64,000 nt of DNA, from contig JACPAN010000008.1 in NCBI GenBank assembly GCA_016180815.1, positions 1-64,000 of the forward strand, read 5' to 3'. The position numbers and the translations under genes are program-made. The notes under the pieces were generated by a model, which made no database searches, was not told where the DNA came from, and saw nothing but the letters and a program-made list of their open reading frames with translations. The stretch comes from Elusimicrobiota bacterium (lineage in GTDB: Bacteria; Elusimicrobiota; Elusimicrobia; JACQPE01). Of this stretch, positions 36,021 to 45,010 are shown piece by piece; position 1 is the first letter of the stretch, and every line of letters begins with the position of its first letter.

Positions 36021-37477
36021 TTGTTTTTGGCGTTGGCTTGGCCGTTTACCTCAACACCTTGGGCAATGATTTCGTTTATGACGATATTCGCGCCATCGTT
36101 AATAATCCCGCGATTTGTGATTGGCGCGGGATTCCAGGTTTGTTTTTTCAGAGTTATTGGTCGTCCTCCGCCGAAGCCATTTACCGGCCCCTGACCGTTA
36201 TCAGTTTTGCGCTGAACTATGCGTTATTCGGTTTGACGCCCTGGAGTTTTCATCTAGTCAACGTTGTTATCCATGCGATTAACTCCACGCTGGTTGCCGT
36301 ATTGTTGAGGCGTTTGACCGGCGAAATGACTGCCTTAATGGCCGCTTTGCTGTTCGCGGTTTTACCCATCCACACCGAAGCCGTGGCTAGTATCGTGGGT
36401 CGCGCCGAACTTTTAGCCTTCGCTTTTTCCATCCTTTTTTGGCTGACCCATAGCAAGGGACGAAAAATTTGGGCCGCATTCTCTTTGGCGATGGCTCTTT
36501 TTTCCAAAGAAAACGCTTTGGTGATTTTGCCTTTGGTTTTTCTTTGGGAACATTTGCCGTTGGAGAAGGCGCGGATGAGGAGTCATTATGCTTGGTTGAT
36601 TTATGCGGGGGTCGCCTTCGCTTGGCTTCTTTTGCGCCGCTTGGTTCTGGGACAATGGGGCCTTGACCTCGAATTTCAGTATTTCGGTACGACGGATTCA
36701 CTGACCCGCGTTTTAACGATGTCCGTTTTCGCTTGGCGGCATTACGTCTGGCCCATGGTCACGGGAACCGGCCTATGCGCTGATTTTTCCCCCTGGAGTT
36801 TTCCCTTCGTTGATGCCGGCGATGTTTGGGGGTGGCTGAGCTTAAGCGTTTGGATTACCGTCCTTGGTTTTTCTATTTGGCTTTTGTTCTCATGGAAAAC
36901 AGCCGGCCGCAAATCATTGTTGCGTCAATGGTCGGGCTATTGGATTTTGTGGTTTTTGATCGGCCTCGCTCCGGTCACCAATGTTTTCATGCCCATCGGG
37001 ACCATCGGCGCCGAACGTTTTCTCTATCTGCCTTCTTTGGGTTTTTGCGTGATTTTGGCCTGGGCGATATCCATTGTTTTTAAACCCTCTCCCCCGAGGG
37101 GAGAGGGCAGGGTGAGGGGTGCATTAAAATTGGGCATCCTGGTTTTTTATTACGGCGCCTTGATCGTTCAAAGAAACACCGTCTGGAAAAACCACAGGAC
37201 GCTTTTTGAAGATACGGTGAAAAAAGCCCCGAATAATTCCCTGGCTCACAGCATGCTGGGCATTGCCTTGGCCAAAAACGGCGAGTATGGCCGGGCCATC
37301 GAGCATTTTCAACGCGCCCTTGAAATTAACCCGACCAGCGAAGCCGTTTATCAAAATTTGGCCAACGCTTACCGCCAGAGCGGCGATTCGGCGATGGCCG
37401 TCCGGGCATTGACTCAATGGATGACCCGTTTTCCAAATAATCCGGCGCCCAGAGAGCTTTTAAAATCCCTCCATTAG
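35990..37477 (+). CDS. TMTC-like polytopic membrane protein with TPRs
   Basis: A 495-residue protein if started at the GTG at 35990 in the loop of the palindrome; TTG at 35993 is equally possible, and an open frame extends to 35909. About ten membrane helices carry the TMTC/GT-C-type blocks FVYDDIRAIVNNP, HTEAVASIVGRAELLAF and GAERFLYLPSLGF. Two TPRs close the protein (about 420-480). TMTC relatives are O-mannosyltransferases using a lipid-linked sugar; activity here is an inference. A 23-base palindrome is inserted in frame near 37085 and encodes PSPPRGEGRVRG in a loop. Confidence 0.72.
   Translation: MLSISAICPLFVFGVGLAVYLNTLGNDFVYDDIRAIVNNPAICDWRGIPGLFFQSYWSSSAEAIYRPLTVISFALNYALFGLTPWSFHLVNVVIHAINSTLVAVLLRRLTGEMTALMAALLFAVLPIHTEAVASIVGRAELLAFAFSILFWLTHSKGRKIWAAFSLAMALFSKENALVILPLVFLWEHLPLEKARMRSHYAWLIYAGVAFAWLLLRRLVLGQWGLDLEFQYFGTTDSLTRVLTMSVFAWRHYVWPMVTGTGLCADFSPWSFPFVDAGDVWGWLSLSVWITVLGFSIWLLFSWKTAGRKSLLRQWSGYWILWFLIGLAPVTNVFMPIGTIGAERFLYLPSLGFCVILAWAISIVFKPSPPRGEGRVRGALKLGILVFYYGALIVQRNTVWKNHRTLFEDTVKKAPNNSLAHSMLGIALAKNGEYGRAIEHFQRALEINPTSEAVYQNLANAYRQSGDSAMAVRALTQWMTRFPNNPAPRELLKSLH
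37085..37107. repeat. In-frame palindrome inside the TMTC-like gene
   Basis: CCCTCTCCCC and GGGGAGAGGG, a perfect 10-base inverted repeat with a CGA loop, followed by CAGGGTGAGGGG. This purine-rich palindrome looks like a widespread intergenic repeat type, but here it is inside a coding region and keeps the frame. Confidence 0.75.
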
Positions 37478-37483
37478 ATCATT

Positions 37484-37560
37484 CCCTCCGAACGAGAAAC
37501 ATTGTTTCTTTAGCGTTTCCCTGTTAACCTAAAGAACAGCCGAGGCGTTCTTGTTGGTGT
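37484..37560 (+). repeat. Upstream block, copy 1 (before first giant gene)
   Basis: About 77 bases similar to 44932-45010. A 24-base core (37513-37536, starting GCGTTTCCC and ending CTAAAGAA) is identical in both copies. Upstream of the core each copy can form a small hairpin (here GAAAC/GTTTC). Probably the promoter or leader, duplicated along with the gene. Confidence 0.8.
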
Positions 37561-40500
37561 TTATCTTGAGATATGGAATTAGACTAAGCCGTTTAATCCG
37601 CCTGCTTTTAGCGTTCTTTCTTTTTGTCCCCCCCATCCCTTCAAGAGCTGAAAATTCCGGCTCCGCACCTCGTGAATTTTTGAACCTCAGCGCTTTAACG
37701 GAGGAAGACGCCCGGCGAATTTATGGTGATTTTGAGGCAAAAAGAAATGAATTCCGCGATCCTCGAATTATCGAGCTATTCAACATGTATGAAGGCGATC
37801 ACCTGGCTTTTACGCGAGCGGTGCTTCGCCTCACCGGCTTTACCGATTTACCAAGCGCCATAGAACAGGCCGGTATTTGGAGCAATGATCCCACAATCTT
37901 GGCCGAAGATTTTGGTGATGCTTCAGATCGAGGTTCCCGTTCCGGGCGCGACGGTTCCGCTGATTCCAGAAGGGGGGAGGAGCCGGATGAATCGGCTCCG
38001 GACGCTGACGCTTCGGTCCGGCTCAATGCAGCAAATAATCAGCCTGGCGACACAGATCGGACCAGCCATGCGGCGCATGTTTTAAATCCCGGGGCACAAC
38101 CGGGCAATGCCGCTGGGCCGAATATCCCCGGCGTTCAACGCCGCGACGCGCCGCCGCCAACGGCCGAGAATTTGAGCAACACATTCGATCAAAATCAAAA
38201 CCGGGGCCGGGCGAATTTGGGAACCGGGGCTGATTTGGGCTCAAGCGGCGGCAACGCGTCGGGAACAGGTTCTCTCTACTACGCGACCTATTACGAATAT
38301 TTTCAGGCTCATCTTAAAAAGATGATTGGTTCTACGAATGAAGCGGGTTTTTTCAATACGAAAATCAGCAAACCCGGGGAGAAAGCGAAAAAGAATCAAT
38401 TCACCCCGCAGCAATTCGACCGAGCTATCATCGCCTGTTTGCCTAAAATGAACGACAAACATGCGCCCGGCGCTTCGGGTGAAGCTCCGACTTTAGACGA
38501 CATCGATGCTTATGCCCGTGAAGCCATATTCCAGTGCGCGATCGGCATTTTAAAATCGGCCAACAGCGCGCAAGTTCTGGCTGCCGTCGATGATGAACGT
38601 CCCCTGCTTTTGCCCGGAATCAAACCGTCGAAGAACCGGCCTCAAGACACAAAAGCAGCGCAATCTCAGAGTAAAACCAAAATCCCTTATCGGCTCCGCC
38701 GCGAATTAACCGCGGCTGTTCTAGCCGGATTAGCACGGGCGCCTTCCGTGCCCGAACCTATAGCCAAGAAAGCCAAGGGTTGGTTCTATGCCGAAACTAA
38801 GGTTAATGTGGTTTTAAGACGCGGGGACGCCGCGCTTGCCTTGCTTGAAAAGCTGGGAGCCGATGACCCCAAGTTCGCCGAGCTTTTCAAAAAACTGAAG
38901 GATCATCAAGGCAAATACGAAGAGATCATGAATAACCCTGATCCCAAAAAACGCCAGGCGCTGATGGGGCAATGGCTGACGGAACAATCCCGGCTCCTGG
39001 CGCAGGCCGGAGCCGCCGTCGAAGAATTCTTGAAGAAGAATCCGGATGCCGTCGCCAAAAACGATCCTATCCTGGCGGCTTACGCTCAAACGCAGGCCGG
39101 AGCCGCCGCTTTTTACAGGGAATGGCTTATGTCCAAAACCGCGCCTCCGGGCGAAAAGTTTTATCCCGAAGATTTGGGGCTTGATTTTCTCGCTAAATTT
39201 ACGGCCCCTTTAGGTCTCGACGCCGGAAAAATCAAGCACATCATGATCGATGCAGTAGCCAGTGTCATCACAGGCCAAGGGCCGCAACCGCTGACCGGGT
39301 ATCGTTTTTACTTCATGGACGGTTCTTCAATGTTCGTGAGTTATGGCGGCACGCTCACGCAGGTCAAAAGCAATAAAGGCCAATCGGTGACGGTTCAGGA
39401 ACACCAAGGCAAGGTGCATAAATATATCGTAGACCCTGCCAGGAAAGCCGTTCAAGCGGGCGTTTGGAGCAAAGATGGAAGCATGCTTGATGTTATAGAA
39501 ACCAGAAAGGCCGGTTCTGTCGGAACCATTAACGGCATGAAAGTGATTTTTGGGTACGGCAATACCCGCACCGTCAATGGAAAAGTCGTTTATTACGAAC
39601 AGGAATTGACTCCTCAAGGCGGGCGCAAGCATTGGGAAAAAATCGATAGGACGGCTAGGGAGCAGGTCGTTATCGATGACCTTGGCAAGGGCATGCGTCA
39701 AGTTAAGCGGGCGTCTTTGGATGAGGATGGCAAGGCCGGCGAGGAATTAACCTATTTTCTGGACTCAGAGGGCAGAGCCATTGTGAGAATAGTGTCTTTT
39801 GATAAGGGGTTGGCAAAGGAGGGCGACCTAGGGATAGCCGTGTTCGGCAACGAGCAACAGTGGCTCAAGGGGGCGGCTGCCCAGCAAATTGAGATCAATT
39901 TAACGCTCCTTGTCCTTGCTGAGGCCTATGGGATTTCGCAAGAGAAATTGGCGGATACCTTGGCCGGCGAAGTCGTCCGGCTGATGAAATGGGATCAAAA
40001 TAAGAAAGCGGCGCTCGCCACCGCTTTTTTGTACCGCACGGGACCCTGGCAGCATAAAAATACGGGTTTGTCGTTCTTTGTCCCCGCAGGCACGAAAAAT
40101 CTGAAATTTTTTGTCTATGGAGATAAGATGGAATTCCGCTACAGTTGTTCCGATTGCGTTAAAGACGATGAGGCTATAGCGAGATCATACGACCCTAAGC
40201 AAAAAATAAAAACAAAACTACACAACCCCATTAGCGGCCTGGCGATAGAATCTGCGCAATTCGGCGTCGGAAAGGTTGTCAAAGACCATGCGCTGATTGC
40301 CAAGCAACCCGTAATTTTCGAGGAAAGGGAATATGACGAATCCAACTCCAAACCCAAACCCTTTCCGCCTGAACAACAACCCATGTTTGCGGGCATCAAT
40401 ATCGAGAACGAGTATCACGCGAATGGGACGATCACGCAGTTTGATGTCAGGGTGAAAGAAAGGGAAAGCAGCACGGCCATTGGCGGGAAGATCACGATCT

Positions 40501-43500
40501 ATTACATGGTTTATTGCTACCGCATGAGAGATGGATCGCTGGTTCCAACCTGTGGAGGACGTAGCGGTAAACCTGTCGAAATTGAGACCGATTCAAGCTT
40601 TCTTAGGCAGGGCTTGAGTGAATTAAGCGATATCCCAGTGATCAAACAGGTCGGCGATGGAGTCGGCTTTGTCGCCAATACCGCCTATCGGAATCTTCAA
40701 GCCGGCGTCCAGCGCATTATGTCGACTGGGATTGCGGACACGCCTGGGATTGATAGTGGGGATAGGAATGCAACTTACGATCTTTGCGGCTTGGCCAATC
40801 AATATCGCGGGAACACTTTTTCCCGCGACATGGCGTTAAGGGAAATCGCTAGAAAGGATTTTTTTAAAAAAACCATCACAGCCGGCGCTTATGAGTCTTG
40901 CGTCGATAAAAAATATAACGCGGGTCTGTCGCGTGATCGGATGGATGATTCTGACTATGACCAGCGCGTGCACCGGCCATGCAAAGCGTACTCTAATTCC
41001 GATGACGGAAAAATCGAGCACCTAAAATACTATTGCACCGGCAAACACGTCGCCGACGTGGGCGGCACGGCCGGCGCGCTCTTGGGCGCTTTTGATGACG
41101 CCGGCGCAATCGGAGCCAATTTGGTTTTTTTTGTGCCGGCTATCAGCGGCACCGGCGCCATCCTCGGCCGCGCCGCCAGTTTTGGAAAAACGATAGCGAC
41201 CGGTGAATTAGTGACGACAGACGCTGCCGCTTTCGGCCGGATTGTACAGGGGACGGCAAGAGCAGGTCAAGTCTATCTTTATGGCGGGATGACGCTATCG
41301 GATGTCCCGGATATCGGCATTGGTTTGCTGGAGGGTTTTACAGGAGATAGTCTCTATAAAAAATTAAATGGTTTCCTCCAAGCAGCCGGTGAAATAGCCG
41401 GTGAGAAAATGGTTTACGGCAGGGCTATGCCTAAAAAAGATGGGCAAGGGAGCAACGTATTCGTTTCAGAGGCCGCGGATAAAGCCGAGAAACTTTTAAA
41501 TAAAAAATTAAACGACGAGCAGCGGCGAGCCGTTGAACATGCCCACCGGGTCGGCGATAACGAATCCGGTATCGATGGCAATCCCGCGGGCATCGGCAAC
41601 TATACGATAGTGCAGATTCGTAAAAAGAACGACTCTCTACACAAGAACGATTTATTTTCTATCCAAGAAGCCCGCATTCTGATGGAAGGCGGGGCTGTCG
41701 GTAAGCATCAAGCCGCAGGTTCCGGCGATCCTGTTGTTGCTTCTCGAGACGAAGCCGTGGGCGCGGGCGTGGTTGCCCGTCCGCCGCCACCTACCCTCAA
41801 TACGGATACAGGGCCGTTAGATGTCCGGTGGACCGGGAAAGGCGATTTGGTGGCTAAACAGGGAACTTCAGGCGGCGAATTGGTTTGGGTCAAAGATTTA
41901 TCCGGCAAGGAACTGCCCATTGAGGCGGAACTGCTGCCCACTCAAGCAGCGCACAAGGCGGCGCAGGGTATGGAAATTATTGAAGCGCCTTGGGCGAGGG
42001 AACATTTGGTCGAGGGTGAGCCAAGATTAGTCACTGAGCACTTGCCGCGCGGCGGCAAGATTGAGGCTAAGGAACTGATCGACTATTACAACACCAAGAC
42101 CCATCAATGGGAACTTCCCCCCGGCCTCAAACTAACCCGGGAAGAATGGCAGGCGTTCAGGCGGGAATACGACAAAATTTTAGAGCAGGGCGTCGCCCAC
42201 GGCGACCTTCGCCAAAATTTGAAGATGTGGAAAGACAACGGCCAGTTGAAAATAGGCCTGATTGATTGGGAAACAGGACGACTTAGAGAGAAAAACCTGC
42301 ACGAATTTGACAAAGCTAGAACCAATGACATCGATGTTCTTAATGCCATGGAAGTGGATTTCTTCGGCGAGCAATTTAGCAAGCGGGGCGAGCCTGCCGA
42401 TCCTGTGATCCAGTTGTCTAAAGACGCCTGGGATACATTCTCCAAAGGCGATGAAAACAGCCGCTTTCTGAAGGATACGGTTGTGAATGAGGATGGCACG
42501 GCGTTATTAACGGTTCATGAAAAGCCGCAATTTGCCGATAGTCCCGTTTACACGCTGGATCAAGTTAAACCCGTGCTACAAAAGCTTTTCCCGGAAATAA
42601 AACAGCCGGCGGCCAAAAACCAAGTGATATTGCCGCGCATGGATCAGCTCATCGCTAAAGTTAAAGAAGTTTCCGGGTTTCACTTGAGCTTGGCCGAGGC
42701 CGGTCGGCCCGAAAGTTTTGTCAAAAACGATCGGGATTTTTTACGCAAAATAGCCAACGAAGAATGGCCGTTTCAGGACATCCATGACCTGACGGTTCAC
42801 ATCCCCAAGCTTTTAAACCCCAACATCGTTAATTCCAAAATTTATGCCGAGGTCGCCGGTTATACGCTTCATTGGATCGAAGCGGCGGAAAAACATCCTG
42901 ATTTGAGGATTAAAAATACCATGGCTTCACTGGAAGGCCATGCCGCCGTGAGCATCGACCTGCTGGCCGGCGGTTTAGATAAAGAATTCGCGGCCGATCA
43001 CATCAACGGCCGTCCGACAGTCGAAGTTTGGCGGGAAAGGTTCCCCCAAAAAATCGCTGATTTAATCCGCAGTTTTGAAAAAAGTCCTGATGGCCGCGAA
43101 AAAATAGCGCGATTTCTTCATGAGCAAAACATTCTTGGCCTTGAGGTTGCCCGAGAGCTGGGTTTTGCGCCCCAGGATCGCATGTTTACTTTCGGCGTGT
43201 TGATTGAAAAATGGGCGAATCTTGATTATCTCTACAGCGCTATCAGCACGGGCGACGGCACCATTGTTCTTAAAGGCCGTCGGAATCCGTCTCATGCGGA
43301 GCTGATCCATGACTTAGAAACAGTAGGTTTTAAGGTTTCTTTTGATGGCGCCGCCCAAGCCCCCCGGCCTCAACGCCGCGGCGCGGAACAGAGGGCCGGA
43401 GACGACGGCAGGCCTATTTATCAGGACGAAAACACCATAGCAGCGGATAAAGCTTTAACGTCTTTACGCGCAAAGTACGGCAGGAAGGAAGTTTTAAATT

Positions 43501-44921
43501 ACGTTCAGTGGATTGATCCGTCTAAGGGCAGAGTTATTTTGTCGGACGGTCCCTTGGCCAATGAATTCGTCGCTCATTTTAAAGCCCGAGGTTTTGACAG
43601 AGTCCAGATTGGCAAATATGAAAACGCGGATTGGGCTGCGGACGTTCTTAAAAATGATTTTCCGGAGGGTTTAAGTGATCAACAGCGAGACGCCGTTGAA
43701 AAAGCCCATCGGGAAGGCCGGGGTGAAATGGGCAAGGACGGCGTCAGGCCGGCCGGCGTCGGCAATTACACGCTGGGACAACTTTACCGGAAAGCCAAAA
43801 TTCTTTACTTCGAAGGCGATTTCACTTTTTCTCAAATCCGCCGGCTCATGGAGCATGGCGTGGTCGGGGATGCGGCATCGGTTGACGGCGTCCTCAGCCC
43901 CGACGTGTTAAAGGCCTATCAGCAATTCACGGATCGCGTCGGGACTCAGTATGAGATGTTCAATATCACCTTTCTTGAGTTCGGGAACAAACTTTATGCG
44001 GCGAGTCCTTGGAAATTTCATATCAGCGTTTCCCCCCAGCACCCGGCCAAGATGCTGGACTCGGTCAGTGGATTGCTGCGCAATGAACGTGTTCGTCATA
44101 AAATCCCCACGGATCATATTGCCTTGCAGAGAATGTTGAATCCCAATGATCCCGGCCAACGCGGAAAAATCATCACCGTTTACCCTAAAGACAGGGCTCA
44201 TGCCGTCGAGCTCATGAAAAAAATAGACAGCCTGCTGGCTAAAGATGGTTTTAAAAACAAAGACGCGTCGCTGCTACCCCCAGAAAACAACCTCATGCCC
44301 AACAGCGAATCAGGATACCTCTCTTACCGCTACAGCATCCCCAAAGAAGGCGTTACGGTGAACGGAAAAAAGATTTACGATGACCGAAGCATTAAGAATC
44401 AACACGAGCTTGTCGGCGAAACGGATTTGTTTAAAGAGGTTGGCCCTACTGCCGCAACGCCGCAGCCCGGTAAGCCGCAGCAGCAGTCTAAGCCGGTTGA
44501 ACAATGGCCTTTGAAAATAAAAACTCCAAAGGGTGAAGAGGTAAAGTTGACGTCTGAAGATTGGAAACATATCGTTGAAGGAGAAAAACGGGGAGCGGGA
44601 TCAGGGGGACCGGGCCACCCTGAAATCGGTGAATTTTTGCAACCCCGGCATATTCTTGAGGCGGTCGGCAGTAAGAGCAGCGGCCAGATTCAAGGAGACG
44701 GAACGCGCGTCGTTTATATGCCGGTGGCGGAATTAGGCATCGGCCGGCAATCGGTCGCCTATAAGGACCCGGTTGACGGCACAAGCCGCACGGGCGCTTA
44801 TTTGGCCGTTGTTTATAACCCCAACGCGGGCCGGGTGTTGACCGCCGTTTTTGTCGACGGCCCGGGTCGCTACCAGAGCCGCCGAATGAACAATCAAAAC
44901 CGCAAGACGGTGAAGTTTTAG
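37551..44921 (+). CDS. Giant secreted multidomain protein with kinase-like, LanKC-lyase-like and BECR-like domains
   Basis: A 2456-residue protein. It starts at TTG 37551 with GAGG nearby; TTG 37566 aligns with the paralogue's ATG. A signal peptide ends near SRA (about residue 33). Residues 40-1250 are paralogous to the next gene, including a Ser/Asp-rich linker with HAAHVLNPG. Hydrophobic, Gly-rich segments at about 1170-1210 could contact membranes. Residues 1320-1385 and 2041-2107 are copies of one small module. Residues about 1424-1610 look like a kinase fold (HGDLRQN, H1550-N1556; IDWE, D1572). About 2125-2270 resembles the lyase domain of LanKC synthetases (WKFHISV from W2154, RGKIITVYP from R2204, YRY 2259-2261). 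The tail (2325-2456, H2340) resembles BECR RNases. Polymorphic-toxin-like effector is the best reading; domain calls are from motifs only. Confidence 0.75.
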   Translation: MLVFILRYGIRLSRLIRLLLAFFLFVPPIPSRAENSGSAPREFLNLSALTEEDARRIYGDFEAKRNEFRDPRIIELFNMYEGDHLAFTRAVLRLTGFTDLPSAIEQAGIWSNDPTILAEDFGDASDRGSRSGRDGSADSRRGEEPDESAPDADASVRLNAANNQPGDTDRTSHAAHVLNPGAQPGNAAGPNIPGVQRRDAPPPTAENLSNTFDQNQNRGRANLGTGADLGSSGGNASGTGSLYYATYYEYFQAHLKKMIGSTNEAGFFNTKISKPGEKAKKNQFTPQQFDRAIIACLPKMNDKHAPGASGEAPTLDDIDAYAREAIFQCAIGILKSANSAQVLAAVDDERPLLLPGIKPSKNRPQDTKAAQSQSKTKIPYRLRRELTAAVLAGLARAPSVPEPIAKKAKGWFYAETKVNVVLRRGDAALALLEKLGADDPKFAELFKKLKDHQGKYEEIMNNPDPKKRQALMGQWLTEQSRLLAQAGAAVEEFLKKNPDAVAKNDPILAAYAQTQAGAAAFYREWLMSKTAPPGEKFYPEDLGLDFLAKFTAPLGLDAGKIKHIMIDAVASVITGQGPQPLTGYRFYFMDGSSMFVSYGGTLTQVKSNKGQSVTVQEHQGKVHKYIVDPARKAVQAGVWSKDGSMLDVIETRKAGSVGTINGMKVIFGYGNTRTVNGKVVYYEQELTPQGGRKHWEKIDRTAREQVVIDDLGKGMRQVKRASLDEDGKAGEELTYFLDSEGRAIVRIVSFDKGLAKEGDLGIAVFGNEQQWLKGAAAQQIEINLTLLVLAEAYGISQEKLADTLAGEVVRLMKWDQNKKAALATAFLYRTGPWQHKNTGLSFFVPAGTKNLKFFVYGDKMEFRYSCSDCVKDDEAIARSYDPKQKIKTKLHNPISGLAIESAQFGVGKVVKDHALIAKQPVIFEEREYDESNSKPKPFPPEQQPMFAGINIENEYHANGTITQFDVRVKERESSTAIGGKITIYYMVYCYRMRDGSLVPTCGGRSGKPVEIETDSSFLRQGLSELSDIPVIKQVGDGVGFVANTAYRNLQAGVQRIMSTGIADTPGIDSGDRNATYDLCGLANQYRGNTFSRDMALREIARKDFFKKTITAGAYESCVDKKYNAGLSRDRMDDSDYDQRVHRPCKAYSNSDDGKIEHLKYYCTGKHVADVGGTAGALLGAFDDAGAIGANLVFFVPAISGTGAILGRAASFGKTIATGELVTTDAAAFGRIVQGTARAGQVYLYGGMTLSDVPDIGIGLLEGFTGDSLYKKLNGFLQAAGEIAGEKMVYGRAMPKKDGQGSNVFVSEAADKAEKLLNKKLNDEQRRAVEHAHRVGDNESGIDGNPAGIGNYTIVQIRKKNDSLHKNDLFSIQEARILMEGGAVGKHQAAGSGDPVVASRDEAVGAGVVARPPPPTLNTDTGPLDVRWTGKGDLVAKQGTSGGELVWVKDLSGKELPIEAELLPTQAAHKAAQGMEIIEAPWAREHLVEGEPRLVTEHLPRGGKIEAKELIDYYNTKTHQWELPPGLKLTREEWQAFRREYDKILEQGVAHGDLRQNLKMWKDNGQLKIGLIDWETGRLREKNLHEFDKARTNDIDVLNAMEVDFFGEQFSKRGEPADPVIQLSKDAWDTFSKGDENSRFLKDTVVNEDGTALLTVHEKPQFADSPVYTLDQVKPVLQKLFPEIKQPAAKNQVILPRMDQLIAKVKEVSGFHLSLAEAGRPESFVKNDRDFLRKIANEEWPFQDIHDLTVHIPKLLNPNIVNSKIYAEVAGYTLHWIEAAEKHPDLRIKNTMASLEGHAAVSIDLLAGGLDKEFAADHINGRPTVEVWRERFPQKIADLIRSFEKSPDGREKIARFLHEQNILGLEVARELGFAPQDRMFTFGVLIEKWANLDYLYSAISTGDGTIVLKGRRNPSHAELIHDLETVGFKVSFDGAAQAPRPQRRGAEQRAGDDGRPIYQDENTIAADKALTSLRAKYGRKEVLNYVQWIDPSKGRVILSDGPLANEFVAHFKARGFDRVQIGKYENADWAADVLKNDFPEGLSDQQRDAVEKAHREGRGEMGKDGVRPAGVGNYTLGQLYRKAKILYFEGDFTFSQIRRLMEHGVVGDAASVDGVLSPDVLKAYQQFTDRVGTQYEMFNITFLEFGNKLYAASPWKFHISVSPQHPAKMLDSVSGLLRNERVRHKIPTDHIALQRMLNPNDPGQRGKIITVYPKDRAHAVELMKKIDSLLAKDGFKNKDASLLPPENNLMPNSESGYLSYRYSIPKEGVTVNGKKIYDDRSIKNQHELVGETDLFKEVGPTAATPQPGKPQQQSKPVEQWPLKIKTPKGEEVKLTSEDWKHIVEGEKRGAGSGGPGHPEIGEFLQPRHILEAVGSKSSGQIQGDGTRVVYMPVAELGIGRQSVAYKDPVDGTSRTGAYLAVVYNPNAGRVLTAVFVDGPGRYQSRRMNNQNRKTVKF
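41508..41706 (+). repeat. 65-residue module, copy 1
   Basis: Residues about 1320-1385 of the first giant protein: LNDEQRRAVEHAHRVG, then GIGNYT, then IQEARILMEGGAVG. Matches copy 2 at about 45-50 percent by eye. Confidence 0.7.
43671..43872 (+). repeat. 65-residue module, copy 2
   Basis: Residues about 2041-2107 of the same protein: LSDQQRDAVEKAHREG, then GVGNYT, then FSQIRRLMEHGVVG. It precedes the LanKC-lyase-like domain, while copy 1 precedes the kinase-like domain, so the module may be a domain-joining unit. Confidence 0.7.
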
Positions 44922-44931
44922 GCTGCCGAAT

Positions 44932-45010
44932 TCCTCGAACGCGAAGCATTGTTTTAGAGGCGTTTCCCTGTTAACCTAAAGAATAACCGAAAGCATTCTT
45001 TTGGTGTTCA
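44932..45010 (+). repeat. Upstream block, copy 2 (before second giant gene)
   Basis: Second copy of the upstream block, with the 24-base identical core at 44960-44983. Here AACGC/GCGTT can pair around the loop. Similarity continues into the leader-peptide codons of the gene. Confidence 0.8.

Noticed and set aside
37551-44921. Lanthipeptide synthetase (LanKC)
   Set aside because: Kinase-like and lyase-like regions are present, but in the wrong order, with no cyclase domain, no precursor-peptide gene and a secretion signal that a cytoplasmic synthetase would not have.
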